Position numbers and translations under genes: made by a program
Shown: one piece after another, positions 7,652 to 15,892 of the stretch
Layout: the number at the start of each line of letters is the position of its first letter
Numbering within the stretch: the stretch's first letter is position 1
The notes under the pieces: model-generated
The model's input: only the letters and a program-made list of their open reading frames with translations
Told to the model about the DNA's origin: nothing
The model's database searches: none
NCBI GenBank assembly: GCA_963205035.1
Contig: CAUJII010000023.1
Location: forward strand, 1-20,772
From: Spirochaetota bacterium
Lineage (GTDB): Bacteria > Spirochaetota > Leptospiria > Turneriellales > Turneriellaceae
Reading direction: 5' to 3'
Length of the DNA: 20,772 bases

Positions 7652-8341
7652 ATGGTTATCCAGTGTAACGCGAGCTTGAAATTAGGCTCTTCATGGCCGT
7701 TCGCGTTTCTTGTTCTTCTGACGCTCTCTGCCGACGCAGTGAGTTATCCGTCTTCTCCTGCCGACCCGGTTGTGCAAGAACCCGCAGCGACTAAGAAATC
7801 CACCGAGGGCGTGTCGACGCGAACAAAGAACACAAAGACCGAAATGGCTTCGGTACGGGTGAAAATCCACCTGGGCGATCGGTCGACGCTCGTTGCAGAG
7901 ACGACAATCCCCGCGTCTTATTCTTTCGCGCATAAGAAAGGGCAGGTGCAATACACGCAGACTATCCGTGTGCAGGATATTCGCGAGCTGGCGATTGAGA
8001 GCTACCGCGCGCATGTCGTTTCGAGCGACAAGAACGGCACACTTTTTGAATTTGAACCGAACGCCGTACGCATTGAGCTCAAAGACGGACAGGTCTTTAA
8101 GCTGGCGTATCTCTTCAAAGAGCTCCGACGGCTCAAGGCGCATAACGGCGACGGTAATTTTACGGTCTACGCTTTCTTCGCCGATACATGGCGTGCGCGG
8201 GTAGGGTGGAGCGAAAGACCGCAAGCGGGTGAAAGAGTTCAAGGCGGAGTAACTACTCCAACGCGCGTGGCACACCCTGCCGCGTTCACGCGGCTTGAGT
8301 ATTTTGAGACGATTGAAGCGTCACCTACGGGTTCGCCGTAA
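7652..8341 (+). CDS. Hypothetical secreted protein
   Basis: I do not recognise this 229-aa protein. The N-terminus (MVIQCNASLKLGSSWPFAFLVLLTLSADA) looks like a signal peptide with likely cleavage near SADA. A Pro/Ser/Thr/Lys-rich linker (to about residue 70) is followed by a beta-rich region with VRVKIHLGDRSTLVAET and FEFEPNAVRIELKDG, suggesting a small periplasmic or surface domain. No good ribosome-binding site precedes the ATG at 7652, so the start is uncertain. The palindrome at 8245 lies near its 3' end. It is followed by lysS after 56 bp. Confidence 0.6.
   Translation: MVIQCNASLKLGSSWPFAFLVLLTLSADAVSYPSSPADPVVQEPAATKKSTEGVSTRTKNTKTEMASVRVKIHLGDRSTLVAETTIPASYSFAHKKGQVQYTQTIRVQDIRELAIESYRAHVVSSDKNGTLFEFEPNAVRIELKDGQVFKLAYLFKELRRLKAHNGDGNFTVYAFFADTWRARVGWSERPQAGERVQGGVTTPTRVAHPAAFTRLEYFETIEASPTGSP
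8245..8260. promoter_or_regulatory. Palindrome CGGAGTAACTACTCCA (TAACTA family)
   Basis: GGAGTA-AC-TACTCC (8246-8259) is a perfect inverted repeat around TAACTA, in-frame as GGA GTA ACT ACT CCA. Its arms differ from the TGTAATA copies, but the changes are symmetric. It is about 150 bp upstream of the lysS start. Confidence 0.35.
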
Positions 8342-8397
8342 CCGGGATCAATACCACGCTTCCTTTACACGGTGTCAAAAACGCCAACTTTGACCTA

Positions 8398-9948
8398 ATG
8401 GGTGCACTGACCGAGCTCGAAGAACAGCGGCTCCACAAGCTGGCGGCAATCCAACAAAAGGGGATTGATCCCTATCCTGTCCGTTTTTCTAATAAAGAAG
8501 ATATTTTACCGCTGAAGGTTCGCTCGTTTGGTGCAGAGGACGATAAGACCCCACCCGAAGACGCGCCTCCTGTCAAGACGGCCGGGCGTGTTGTTGCCAT
8601 CCGCGACATGGGCAAGGCGCAGTTCTTGCAAATCCAAGACCAGACTGGCCGCGTGCAGATTTACGCAGGTAACAAGACCTTGGGCGAAGACGATTATTTT
8701 ATTCTGAAGAATCTCGATTTGGGCGACATCATCGGCATCGAGGGCAGGCCCTTCCGCACAAAGACAGGCGAAGCGACTCTTCATGCGAACACGCTCACGC
8801 TTTTGGCGAAGAACTTGTCGCCTCTGCCGGTCGTCAAAGAAAAAGACGGCGAGACATTCGACGGCATTAGCGACATTGAACTGAGATACCGCCAGCGTTA
8901 TATAGACCTTGCGGTCAATAGCGACGCACGCGAGACTTTCGTGCTGCGCTCCAAAATTATCCGAGCGCTGCGAGACTTCTTGCATGCGCGTGGTTTTATG
9001 GAAGTTGAAACTCCCATGATGCAAGCGATTGCCTCGGGTGCGGCGGCACGGCCCTTTGTGACACACCACAATGCACTCGGCATCGAGTTATTCCTTCGCA
9101 TAGCGCCCGAACTCTATCTGAAGCGTCTCATCGTCGGCGGTTATGAAAAAGTTTTTGAGCTGAATCGAAATTTTCGCAACGAGGGAATTAGTACGAAGCA
9201 CAATCCCGAGTTCACGATGATTGAAATTTATCAGGCGTACGCCGATTACAACGCGATGATGGAGCTCACAGAAGAAATTTTTGAGCACCTCGCGCAAAAG
9301 ACTTTGGGCACCACATCGCTCCCCTATGGCGACAAAGAAATTTCTCTGGCAAGGCCTTGGAAGCGCGTCACGTACCTCGACAGTATCCGCGAAAAAACTG
9401 GGTTAGATTTTAACCGATTCTTGGGCGATGAAAACCCCTCATTCGACGAAGCTAAAACAATGGCGCAGTCGATTGGCCTCAAAGCAGAAGGCCTCCACAC
9501 CTTCTGGGAAGTCGTCGACTTGGTCTTTTCTGAAAAGGTTGAACCGACGCTCGTTCAGCCAACCATTGTGATGCACTTTCCGAAAGCCATCTCGCCGCTT
9601 GCAAAATCCATTCCCGGTAATCCGCATTTGGTCGAGCGCTTTGAGCCTTATATCACCGGCCGCGAAATGGGGAATGCCTTTAGCGAACTCAACGACCCGC
9701 ACGAACAAGAGCTGCGCTTTAATGAACAGGCGTCGCAAAAAGAAAGCGGCGCCGAAGAGACGATGCCCACCGACGACGACTTTGTCACCGCACTGAAAGT
9801 GGGAATGCCCCCGACCGGTGGTCTGGGTATCGGTATCGATAGACTCGTCATGCTCTTCGCGAATAAATCGAGTATCAAAGACGTTATTTTATTTCCCCTC
9901 TTGCGCCCGCCGCGCCACGACACGCATAAAGAAACAAACGCAGAATAA
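8398..9948 (+). CDS. lysS: Lysyl-tRNA synthetase, class II
   Basis: The enzyme activates lysine with ATP and charges tRNA-Lys. The 516-aa length is typical. The N-terminal OB-fold anticodon-binding domain (about residues 60-150) contains TAGRVVAIRDMGKAQFLQIQD. The class II catalytic domain has motif 1 (FMEVETPMMQ), motif 2 (FELNRNFRNEGISTKHNPEF) and motif 3 (GGLGIGIDRLVMLF). The C-terminus is normal (DVILFPLLRP). The ATG at 8398 is the first reasonable start, although no strong Shine-Dalgarno is visible. mtnA begins 13 bp after the stop, so lysS, mtnA, ccmC and the small gene at 11675 look co-transcribed. Confidence 0.97.
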   Translation: MGALTELEEQRLHKLAAIQQKGIDPYPVRFSNKEDILPLKVRSFGAEDDKTPPEDAPPVKTAGRVVAIRDMGKAQFLQIQDQTGRVQIYAGNKTLGEDDYFILKNLDLGDIIGIEGRPFRTKTGEATLHANTLTLLAKNLSPLPVVKEKDGETFDGISDIELRYRQRYIDLAVNSDARETFVLRSKIIRALRDFLHARGFMEVETPMMQAIASGAAARPFVTHHNALGIELFLRIAPELYLKRLIVGGYEKVFELNRNFRNEGISTKHNPEFTMIEIYQAYADYNAMMELTEEIFEHLAQKTLGTTSLPYGDKEISLARPWKRVTYLDSIREKTGLDFNRFLGDENPSFDEAKTMAQSIGLKAEGLHTFWEVVDLVFSEKVEPTLVQPTIVMHFPKAISPLAKSIPGNPHLVERFEPYITGREMGNAFSELNDPHEQELRFNEQASQKESGAEETMPTDDDFVTALKVGMPPTGGLGIGIDRLVMLFANKSSIKDVILFPLLRPPRHDTHKETNAE

Positions 9949-9961
9949 GACCGAGGTCAAT

Positions 9962-11002
9962 ATGAAATCTCCCCTTTCGTTCATTAAAGCGAGCCGCGAT
10001 AAAATACAACTGGTAAACCAAAAACTCCTACCGCATAAACTCGACTATGTGACTTGCCACAATGCGACTGATGTTGCGAAAGCAATCAAAGACATGGTTG
10101 TGCGAGGGGCGCCCGCGATTGGAATCAGCGCAGCGTATGGTATGTACCTGTCTGCATGGGAAGCGTCGAAGAAAAATAAAAAGATTACAGTAGAACTTCT
10201 GAAGAAACAAAAAGACCTTCTCGACGCATCACGCCCGACTGCAGTCAACCTCTCGTGGGCAACCGGCGAGATGGTCGCGGTTGCAGCGGCGTTTCTGTCG
10301 AGCGACGCGGCAAGAACGAAAGATGCGCCGCTCAAGTTGTTGCTCAAGCTCTACGACAAGGCGCTGGAAATCCATAACGACGACGCAGAACGTTGCCGTG
10401 CGATGGCCGCGAACGCGATGAAATACTTAGTCACTAAATACCCGAAAGAAAAATATAATATACTGACTCACTGCAATACGGGTTCTTTGGCGACGGGAGG
10501 GATTGGCACCGCTTTGGGAGTGATCCGTTTGCTGAACGAAAAGGGCAAGATTGAGATGGTCTATGCAGACGAAACGAGACCGTATATGCAAGGGTCGAGA
10601 CTCACGGCGTTTGAATTACTCAAAGACAAGATTCCAGTGACGCTGACTGTCGACTCGCAAGCGGGTTATCTTATGCAGAAAAAACTTATCGACGCGGTCT
10701 TTGTGGGCGCCGACCGTATCGCTCGCAATGGCGACGTTGCAAACAAGATCGGAACATACTCGCTCTCCGTTTTGGCAAAAGCGCACCGCATTCCATTTTT
10801 TGTTGTTGCACCACAGTCGACTTTCGATGAAACGATTGAAACCGGTAACCAAATCGTCGTTGAAGAGAGAAATCCCACAGAGGTGCTGGAGATTGCAGGC
10901 CGCGTAATCGCGCCTAAAGTCAAGGCGCTGAATTATAGTTTTGACATAACGCCTCAAGCGAACATCACTGCGATTTTTTCAGAAAAAGAAACTCTCGAAT
11001 AA
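9962..11002 (+). CDS. mtnA: S-methyl-5-thioribose-1-phosphate isomerase
   Basis: The enzyme converts methylthioribose-1-phosphate to methylthioribulose-1-phosphate in the methionine salvage pathway. The 346-aa protein has VRGAPAIGISAAYG (residues 47-60), the catalytic cysteine C171 in LTHCNTGSLATGG, DETRPYMQGSRLTAFEL (203-219) and the catalytic aspartate D251 in VFVGADRIARNGDVANK. These separate MtnA from the related eIF2B subunits. The ATG at 9962 is supported by GAGG 6 bp upstream; the longer open frame runs back into lysS and is not a real extension. No other methionine-salvage genes are in the window. Confidence 0.95.
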   Translation: MKSPLSFIKASRDKIQLVNQKLLPHKLDYVTCHNATDVAKAIKDMVVRGAPAIGISAAYGMYLSAWEASKKNKKITVELLKKQKDLLDASRPTAVNLSWATGEMVAVAAAFLSSDAARTKDAPLKLLLKLYDKALEIHNDDAERCRAMAANAMKYLVTKYPKEKYNILTHCNTGSLATGGIGTALGVIRLLNEKGKIEMVYADETRPYMQGSRLTAFELLKDKIPVTLTVDSQAGYLMQKKLIDAVFVGADRIARNGDVANKIGTYSLSVLAKAHRIPFFVVAPQSTFDETIETGNQIVVEERNPTEVLEIAGRVIAPKVKALNYSFDITPQANITAIFSEKETLE

Positions 11003-11007
11003 AAAAA

Positions 11008-11691
11008 ATGAAACGCAAAGACATTGCATTCTATACGCTAACCCTTGCCGCTTTGTTTGTCTGTGCGCGTGCAGCGTGGTTAGCGCTTATAGGAGCCCCC
11101 GCCGATTCGGTGCAGGGAAATATTCAGCGTGTGTTTTATTTTCATGTGCCGCTTGTTTGGGTTTCTTTTATTTCGTTTGTCGGCGGCGCCGTGATGAGCA
11201 TCCGCTACCTCAAGAGCCGCGAACTCGCACATGATGTTTGGGCGTTAGCTTTCATCAAAACCGGTTGGACATTCACGTCGACTGTTCTGGTCACAGGGCC
11301 CCTGTGGGCGAAGCCCGTGTGGGGCGTGCTTTGGAACTGGGGTGACGAACGCCTCGTCTCGTTTTTTGTGATGTGGATGATGTATAACGGTTATCTGCTC
11401 TTGCGCTCGACAATTGCAGACCGCGACAAGGCGGCGCGTGTCGGCGCAGTGCTCGCTGTGTTGGCTGTCATGAACGCGGTCTTGGTTGTCGCAGCTATTT
11501 ACATTTGGAAAACAGCGTCGCATCCGGGCCCGGTTCTCGTGCGCAAAGAAGGCACGGGACTCGTCGACCCTCTGATGCGGCAGGCTTTTCTCACGAGCTT
11601 CATGGGATTTACACTTCTCTTTTTATCTCTTCTCATCGCGCGGCATCGCGTAGAAAAAAACAAGGCGGTATTCGATGAAATATCTCACTAA
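11008..11691 (+). CDS. ccmC: Heme exporter/cytochrome c maturation protein CcmC
   Basis: CcmC is an inner-membrane protein of the heme-handling family that presents heme to CcmE for c-type cytochrome assembly. This 227-aa protein has six predicted hydrophobic segments. It carries the tryptophan-rich periplasmic motif WGVLWNWGDERL (residues 105-116, equivalent to WGxWWxWDxRL) and two flanking histidines, H46 (VFYFHVPLVW) and one near 174 (TASHPGPV), expected to ligate heme. The ATG is 5 bp after the mtnA stop and its 3' end overlaps the next gene by 17 bp. The neighbouring heme-copper enzyme operon would need heme-trafficking functions, but no other ccm genes are visible here. Confidence 0.9.
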   Translation: MKRKDIAFYTLTLAALFVCARAAWLALIGAPADSVQGNIQRVFYFHVPLVWVSFISFVGGAVMSIRYLKSRELAHDVWALAFIKTGWTFTSTVLVTGPLWAKPVWGVLWNWGDERLVSFFVMWMMYNGYLLLRSTIADRDKAARVGAVLAVLAVMNAVLVVAAIYIWKTASHPGPVLVRKEGTGLVDPLMRQAFLTSFMGFTLLFLSLLIARHRVEKNKAVFDEISH

Positions 11692-12052
11692 ATTACTCAT
11701 CGCGGTATTTTTTGTTCTCACACCTCTTGCCGCCGAGACGGAGCTCAAGGACTTACCGGCAGATCTCATGAAGCAAGTTGAGGTGTTCCTCAACGCCAAG
11801 ACCGAAGAGGCGCGTAGTGGCATGGTGCGTTTCAGCGATACGGATCTCGAAAGAATCACGAATGAATTTAAGAAGGCGCATACGAAGCGCGACCAACGTC
11901 TCTTTTGGCTCACAGAAGAATTGTACCGCCGCAACGCAGAGCGCGTCTCAGCCGAGCGCATCCACTATCTTTATTATGCGGTGCTCGCGGCGTTGGGAAT
12001 TATCTTAGGCTTTGCGGCACTCTCATACCGCGCGGCGGCGAAAAAAGATTAA
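11675..12052 (+). CDS. Small membrane protein, possible CcmD-like partner of CcmC
   Basis: I do not recognise the family of this 125-aa protein. It has an N-terminal signal-like segment (MKYLTKLLIAVFFVLTPLAA), a charged helical middle (residues 25-90) and one C-terminal transmembrane helix (YLYYAVLAALGIILGFAAL) followed by RAAAKKD. It overlaps the end of ccmC by 17 bp, so translational coupling is likely. In many bacteria ccmC is followed by ccmD, a short single-helix protein ending in basic residues. The C-terminal third here fits that description, but the long periplasmic part does not. Its TAA overlaps the TAA of murF on the other strand (TTAA at 12049-12052). Confidence 0.7.
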   Translation: MKYLTKLLIAVFFVLTPLAAETELKDLPADLMKQVEVFLNAKTEEARSGMVRFSDTDLERITNEFKKAHTKRDQRLFWLTEELYRRNAERVSAERIHYLYYAVLAALGIILGFAALSYRAAAKKD

Positions 12053-13479
12053 CGCGCTTTCTGTAACAGCGCAACAATCTCTTCCATTTGCATCGAGCGT
12101 GAACCTTTGACGAGAATCACCGAACCGCGTTCTTCTTTTCTGAGAGCGGCAATGAGAGCACTCGTGTCTTCTCGCGCAAAAAAATAACTACGCGCATTTT
12201 TATCTGCACTCTTCTCGAACGCATCTTTCGCAAACCTCATCTCGGCCCCGACGGCATAGAAAGCCGAAATCTTGTGCTTTGCAGCTTCTTTCCCCGTCCA
12301 AGTGTGCAGTTGCCGACTCGCCTTACCCAACTCTTTGAAGTCGGCAAAGACACAGACCACAGGTTTTTTTTGAGCGAGCTGCAAAGCGGCGTCAATCGAC
12401 GCGACGGCCGAGTCGGGGTTCGCGTTATACCCGTCGTCGATGATTGTAAAATACCCGCGCAAGAGTTGCATTCTTCCGGAAGCCGGCCGAAATTTTTGTA
12501 CAGCTTTTTGAATCGCTTGCGTCGACACTCCCACATCGTGCGCGGCTTGCACCGCGAGCGCAAGGTTGGAAACCCATGCCGCGTTCGCGAAAGGAAACTT
12601 CGTCTCGATCCCGCCAATACTCAGAAGAAACCCTGTCGCCGATTTTTGCTTCACGCATAAAAAATCGGAAGTGGTAGTAATCCGTCGCAACTTTATCTTG
12701 CGCTCTTTCGCAATACGTTCGAGCGTCGAAACTTCTGCAATGTCACTTGGAACATAAAGATGCGAACCCGCCGGCATGCCTTCCATCACTTCGCCTTTTG
12801 CGGAAGCAATCGCCGCGCGCGAACGGAAAAACTCGATGTGCGCATGCCCGATGCTGCTAATCAAGGCGGCGTGGGGTTTAGCGAGGCGCGTCAAATAAGC
12901 GATTTCATTGGCGTGGTTCATGCCCATCTCAATAATTGCAACGCGGGTTGAATTCTGAATCGCGAAAAGAGTAAAAGGAACGCCAATGTGGTTGTTGTAA
13001 TTTTTTTCGGTGGCAATCGCTTCGCGCCCCAGTTCGTGTCTAAAAATCTGTGCGAGCATTTCTTTGGTGGTCGTCTTGCCGTTCGACCCCGTGACTGCTA
13101 TCACGAGCGGAGTAAAGCGCATGCGATGAAAGTGCGCAAGTTCGCCGAGAGCCGTCAGAGGGTCGTCGACCACAATCGCTCGTGTGAGAGTGTTTTCGTC
13201 GAACTTCTTTAAGGCAATATGACCGCGTTTCGCGAAGAAAGCGACAGCCCCCCGCCTCAGCGCGTCTTCGATAAAATCGTGCCCATCGCGTTTATCGATA
13301 AGCGGCACAAAAAGCGAGCCGGGTTTCGCTTCTTGTGAAGACGTCGTGATAGATTGAATCTTAATGTTTGGCAAGTTAATTTGAGGAGTCTTGCCGGTGC
13401 AGATTGCAGCAACCGTGAAAAACGAATAGTCGAGACGCGCAAACACAGGGTAGAAAAATATCTTAAACGGCGGCGTCAC
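12049..13479 (-). CDS. murF: UDP-N-acetylmuramoyl-tripeptide--D-alanyl-D-alanine ligase
   Basis: MurF adds the D-Ala-D-Ala dipeptide to the UDP-MurNAc-tripeptide with ATP, the last cytoplasmic step of the peptidoglycan precursor. Family features are the N-terminal substrate domain (KPGSLFVPLIDKRDGHDFIEDALRRGAVA), the ATP P-loop VIAVTGSNGKTTTKEML, the NYNNHIGVP and EMGMNHANEI motifs, DDGYNANPDS and the C-terminal VLVKGSRSMQME. The frame is open to 13605 and also offers an ATG at 13539, but that ATG overlaps the start codon of the divergent FecR gene and the extra residues (MVHFAKCVWVRR...) do not look like MurF. I chose the GTG at 13479, about 10 residues before the family-like N-terminus; the true start remains uncertain. 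It stands alone, without other mur genes. Confidence 0.93.
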   Translation of the reverse strand: MTPPFKIFFYPVFARLDYSFFTVAAICTGKTPQINLPNIKIQSITTSSQEAKPGSLFVPLIDKRDGHDFIEDALRRGAVAFFAKRGHIALKKFDENTLTRAIVVDDPLTALGELAHFHRMRFTPLVIAVTGSNGKTTTKEMLAQIFRHELGREAIATEKNYNNHIGVPFTLFAIQNSTRVAIIEMGMNHANEIAYLTRLAKPHAALISSIGHAHIEFFRSRAAIASAKGEVMEGMPAGSHLYVPSDIAEVSTLERIAKERKIKLRRITTTSDFLCVKQKSATGFLLSIGGIETKFPFANAAWVSNLALAVQAAHDVGVSTQAIQKAVQKFRPASGRMQLLRGYFTIIDDGYNANPDSAVASIDAALQLAQKKPVVCVFADFKELGKASRQLHTWTGKEAAKHKISAFYAVGAEMRFAKDAFEKSADKNARSYFFAREDTSALIAALRKEERGSVILVKGSRSMQMEEIVALLQKAR

Positions 13480-13537
13480 TTTCTTCTTTAGATATAAAAT
13501 TGCTCGACGCACCCAAACGCACTTCGCAAAGTGAACC

Positions 13538-14509
13538 ATGAAAGCTCGAGTAACTATTCTTCTCCTTCTTGCAGCCGTTGCGTTCGCGTGCAAAGAAAAA
13601 CCCAAGGCAAAGACGAGTCACGCCGCCGCAGTCATTTTCGTTGTCGGTAGCGATGCGAAGGTGATTACTCCTGCCGGGGAAAAAGCCGCAGCGAAGGGTA
13701 CTGTTCTACAAGAGAGCGACAAAATTGTCACAGGCCCTAAATCTCAGGTGGATTTATTGCTCCCCAATAACATATTGATCCGCATCGACAAAAATAGTAC
13801 AGTCCTCATGCAAGAATTTACAGCCGCAGAAAACGGAGTGCAGCACGACCGCCTCATGCTCGAAAAAGGCGCCGTGTTTTCAAAGGTTGCTCGTCTCGAT
13901 AAACGCTCGTCATTTGCGATTCACACCCCCACTCTGGTTGCGGGCGTTCGCGGCACCGAGTTCATGACCGAAGCAGACGCGAGCGGCACGGGAAAAGTCG
14001 CCGTCATCGAAGGCAAGGTCGGCGTCGAATCGAAGTCGGGAAGCAGCGAAGAAGTAACAGCCGGCAATCAAGCGAATGTGAGTGCTTCGGGCGACACCTC
14101 GGTTGGCAAGGTAGATGCTTCGACTCAATCGAAAATGGCTTCGCTTTCGAGCATCGCAGATATTAAGGCTGCGGATTTGCAAAAATTCCAAGATGTCTTA
14201 GCGAACCAGCAAAAGATTCTCGATGCGGCGAGCGGTGAGAAAGCAGTTCAAGAAATGATGCAGAAGAAAGATGCGAACATTCAAGAGCAAAAAGATAAGG
14301 CGAAACAGCTCATCGACGATAACAAAGCGAAGACAGATAAGAGCATTCAAGACATGAAGTCGCTCACCGACGAGAAAGTCAAAAAATCAAGCGAAGGTGT
14401 CGACAACCAAAAAGAGGCAACGCAGAAAAAACTCGACTCGATGAAAGAAAACGGCGTCGATGCTGCGAAGAAGAAGCAAGAAGAGCTATTCAAGAATTTT
14501 AACAAATAG
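13538..14509 (+). CDS. FecR-domain lipoprotein with coiled-coil C-terminus
   Basis: This 323-aa protein has a lipoprotein signal ending LLAAVAFAC, with Cys18 as the likely lipidated residue. Residues 35-175 resemble a FecR domain: VVGSDAKVITPAGEKAAAKG, then a beta-helical run, and the signature IHTPTLVAGVRGTEFM. Residues 200-323 are rich in Lys, Asp, Glu and Gln, with KAKQLIDDNKAKTD and TQKKLDSMKENG segments predicted to form long helices or a coiled coil. The likely role is an envelope-anchored, surface or periplasmic binding protein; it is not a sigma regulator in the strict FecR sense because it lacks the cytoplasmic and membrane part. A TATAAA box at about 13493 may serve as its -10. It converges on the norSY operon. 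Confidence 0.8.
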   Translation: MKARVTILLLLAAVAFACKEKPKAKTSHAAAVIFVVGSDAKVITPAGEKAAAKGTVLQESDKIVTGPKSQVDLLLPNNILIRIDKNSTVLMQEFTAAENGVQHDRLMLEKGAVFSKVARLDKRSSFAIHTPTLVAGVRGTEFMTEADASGTGKVAVIEGKVGVESKSGSSEEVTAGNQANVSASGDTSVGKVDASTQSKMASLSSIADIKAADLQKFQDVLANQQKILDAASGEKAVQEMMQKKDANIQEQKDKAKQLIDDNKAKTDKSIQDMKSLTDEKVKKSSEGVDNQKEATQKKLDSMKENGVDAAKKKQEELFKNFNK

Positions 14510-14565
14510 GGGCCGGTGATTAGCGTGGGCTGAGTGCAAGAAAAGCGTCCCAGCCAGCGGGGTGC

Positions 14566-15114
14566 CTATTCTCGATCCCCTAATCGCCTCAGCAGAAATG
14601 TAATAGTTATTACAAAAATGCCCAATCCCAAAAAAATAAGGTAAAGTCCCGTCTCTTGTTGTTCTTCGAGCATAAAAGAAGAGCACAAGAGAATGGTGAA
14701 ACCTCGAAGCGCCATGCCAGTCGCAATGAACATCGACGCGAGCATCAAGGGGAAGGCAATTTGCACTTCAAAGAAACAGCCGACTAACCCCCAGGCAATC
14801 GACAACCCCGCCGCGAAAACCATCAGGTGCATCACGCGGTTAATCCACGGGTAGACAATCGTCAAATCAATCGAGCGCGGCAGCATCCAAAAAAGGAGGA
14901 TTGCCATCGCGGCAATAAGAATTGCAATTTGTGTCGAACGGTTTTTCGGACGCGCATTCGAATAAACAAGACCCGCGACGATGCCCAAGAGAGCCATCGC
15001 GGGTAGCTGTAAAATTTGATGGCGCACCATCGTCAGAGAAAACCAATCGTTCAAGGGGAAAGAAAAAGCGTAAAAGAAAAGAGCGATGCCGACAAAACCC
15101 AGAACCCGCTTCAT
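14566..15114 (-). CDS. Polytopic membrane protein of the NO-reductase cluster (orf1 type)
   Basis: This 182-aa protein has five or six hydrophobic segments and begins MKRVLGFVGIALFFYAFSFP. Conserved-looking features are a histidine in the segment VRHQILQLPAMALLG and another in INRVMHLMVFAAGLS, both at membrane ends, which could bind copper or heme. It overlaps senC by 4 bp (ATGA at 15111-15114), typical of translational coupling. It is the last gene of the operon, in the position of 'orf1' in norSY-senC-orf1 clusters. By analogy it may help assemble the metal centres of the reductase, but its function is unproven. The 16-bp palindrome at 14599 lies in its last helix (VITIT). Confidence 0.75.
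   Translation of the reverse strand: MKRVLGFVGIALFFYAFSFPLNDWFSLTMVRHQILQLPAMALLGIVAGLVYSNARPKNRSTQIAILIAAMAILLFWMLPRSIDLTIVYPWINRVMHLMVFAAGLSIAWGLVGCFFEVQIAFPLMLASMFIATGMALRGFTILLCSSFMLEEQQETGLYLIFLGLGIFVITITFLLRRLGDRE
14599..14614. promoter_or_regulatory. 16-bp palindrome TGTAATAGTTATTACA (copy B)
   Basis: This is identical over all 16 bp to the copy at 4689, although the two genes are unrelated. It lies within the 3' end of the last gene of the norSY operon and is read there as GTA ATA ACT ATT ACA (VITIT). Confidence 0.5.
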
Positions 15115-15731
15115 GCCGCTATGCGTCGCTGCAAAGTCCTCAAGATATTGGCATCGTCCTCGCGTGCCGGGTCGAAGACGTGCACAATTTTTCCTTCGGG
15201 AGAAACCAAGAAAAGATAGATCGAATGGTTAATGAGCGCCTTCTCGGGAGCGGCCTTTGCCCAAACGCCCATATCGATCAAAAAACGCTCAAACTCCGCC
15301 TTAGAAACCCGATCGGGTAGAGCGAATGTCCAGCCGGTGAGCTTTTCGCCCAAGCTTCGCCTGTACCGCCTAATTTTGGATATGTCGTCGCGCTCCGTAT
15401 CAAAACTCACGGTCAAGAGTTCGAGCCTTTCGGGAATGCTCTCTTTACGCAGCGCCGTATAAATCCCTTCGAGGCGGTTATTTATCTTGTGGCAAACATA
15501 CGGGCAGTTGAGATACACAAAATTGATGAGAGTAAATTTATGCTTCTCGCCCAAACGAAAACTCTTGCCGTCCTGATCGACCATCGTGAGGTTTTCGACG
15601 GGCCGTGGTATTTCCCCCGCCGCAGCGAGCGTATGCGAAAAGACGGTAAAAGCACTAAACCCCCGAGTCCAGACACCTATCCCGAAGACGGCGAGTGCGA
15701 GAGTTAAGAAGGGTAAAATCCAAGTTTTCAT
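15111..15731 (-). CDS. senC: SCO1/SenC copper chaperone
   Basis: SCO/SenC proteins are membrane-anchored, thioredoxin-fold proteins that deliver copper to the CuA site of heme-copper enzymes. The 206-aa protein has an N-terminal anchor (MKTWILPFLTLALAVFGIGVW). Its copper motif is CPYVC (Cys76, Cys80) after FVYLN, and the third ligand is His169 in ALINHSIYLF. The start at 15731 is set by a strong GGAGAGG 4 bp upstream. The frame stays open to 15863, but that extension reads through the palindromic repeat and is not credible. Its position directly after the catalytic subunit and before orf1 supports a dedicated role in assembling the CuA subunit encoded at 17369-18043. Confidence 0.92.
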   Translation of the reverse strand: MKTWILPFLTLALAVFGIGVWTRGFSAFTVFSHTLAAAGEIPRPVENLTMVDQDGKSFRLGEKHKFTLINFVYLNCPYVCHKINNRLEGIYTALRKESIPERLELLTVSFDTERDDISKIRRYRRSLGEKLTGWTFALPDRVSKAEFERFLIDMGVWAKAAPEKALINHSIYLFLVSPEGKIVHVFDPAREDDANILRTLQRRIAA

Positions 15732-15822
15732 GATGCCTCTCCATGGGGCAGTCCAAGAAACCTGGGAATTCGTGCCGATGAGACAACCCGCGTAGAGAAG
15801 CCTCTCCGATGCACAATTTTTT

Positions 15823-15856
15823 CCCGTAGAGACGCAGCATGCTGCGTCTCTACGGG
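15823..15856. repeat. 34-bp perfect palindrome, GTAGAGACGC family, copy 2
   Basis: This is a perfect inverted repeat with half-site CCCGTAGAGACGCAGCA, in the 161-bp gap between norY and senC, inside a presumed operon. The GTAGAGACGC arm matches the palindrome at 4538. In RNA it would form a very stable hairpin, which could stabilise or attenuate the message between the reductase genes and senC. An A/T tract (acaattttttc) lies just to the left on the plus strand. On the operon strand this reads as A-rich sequence, so it is not a good intrinsic terminator. Confidence 0.85.
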
Positions 15857-15892
15857 CACCCATCCCCTTTCGCGATACACCCCAAATTTAGG

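Noticed and set aside
15732..15863. 44-residue N-terminal extension of the SCO protein
   Set aside because: It reads through the 34-bp palindrome, is Cys-rich and unlike SCO proteins, and a strong ribosome-binding site supports the ATG at 15731.
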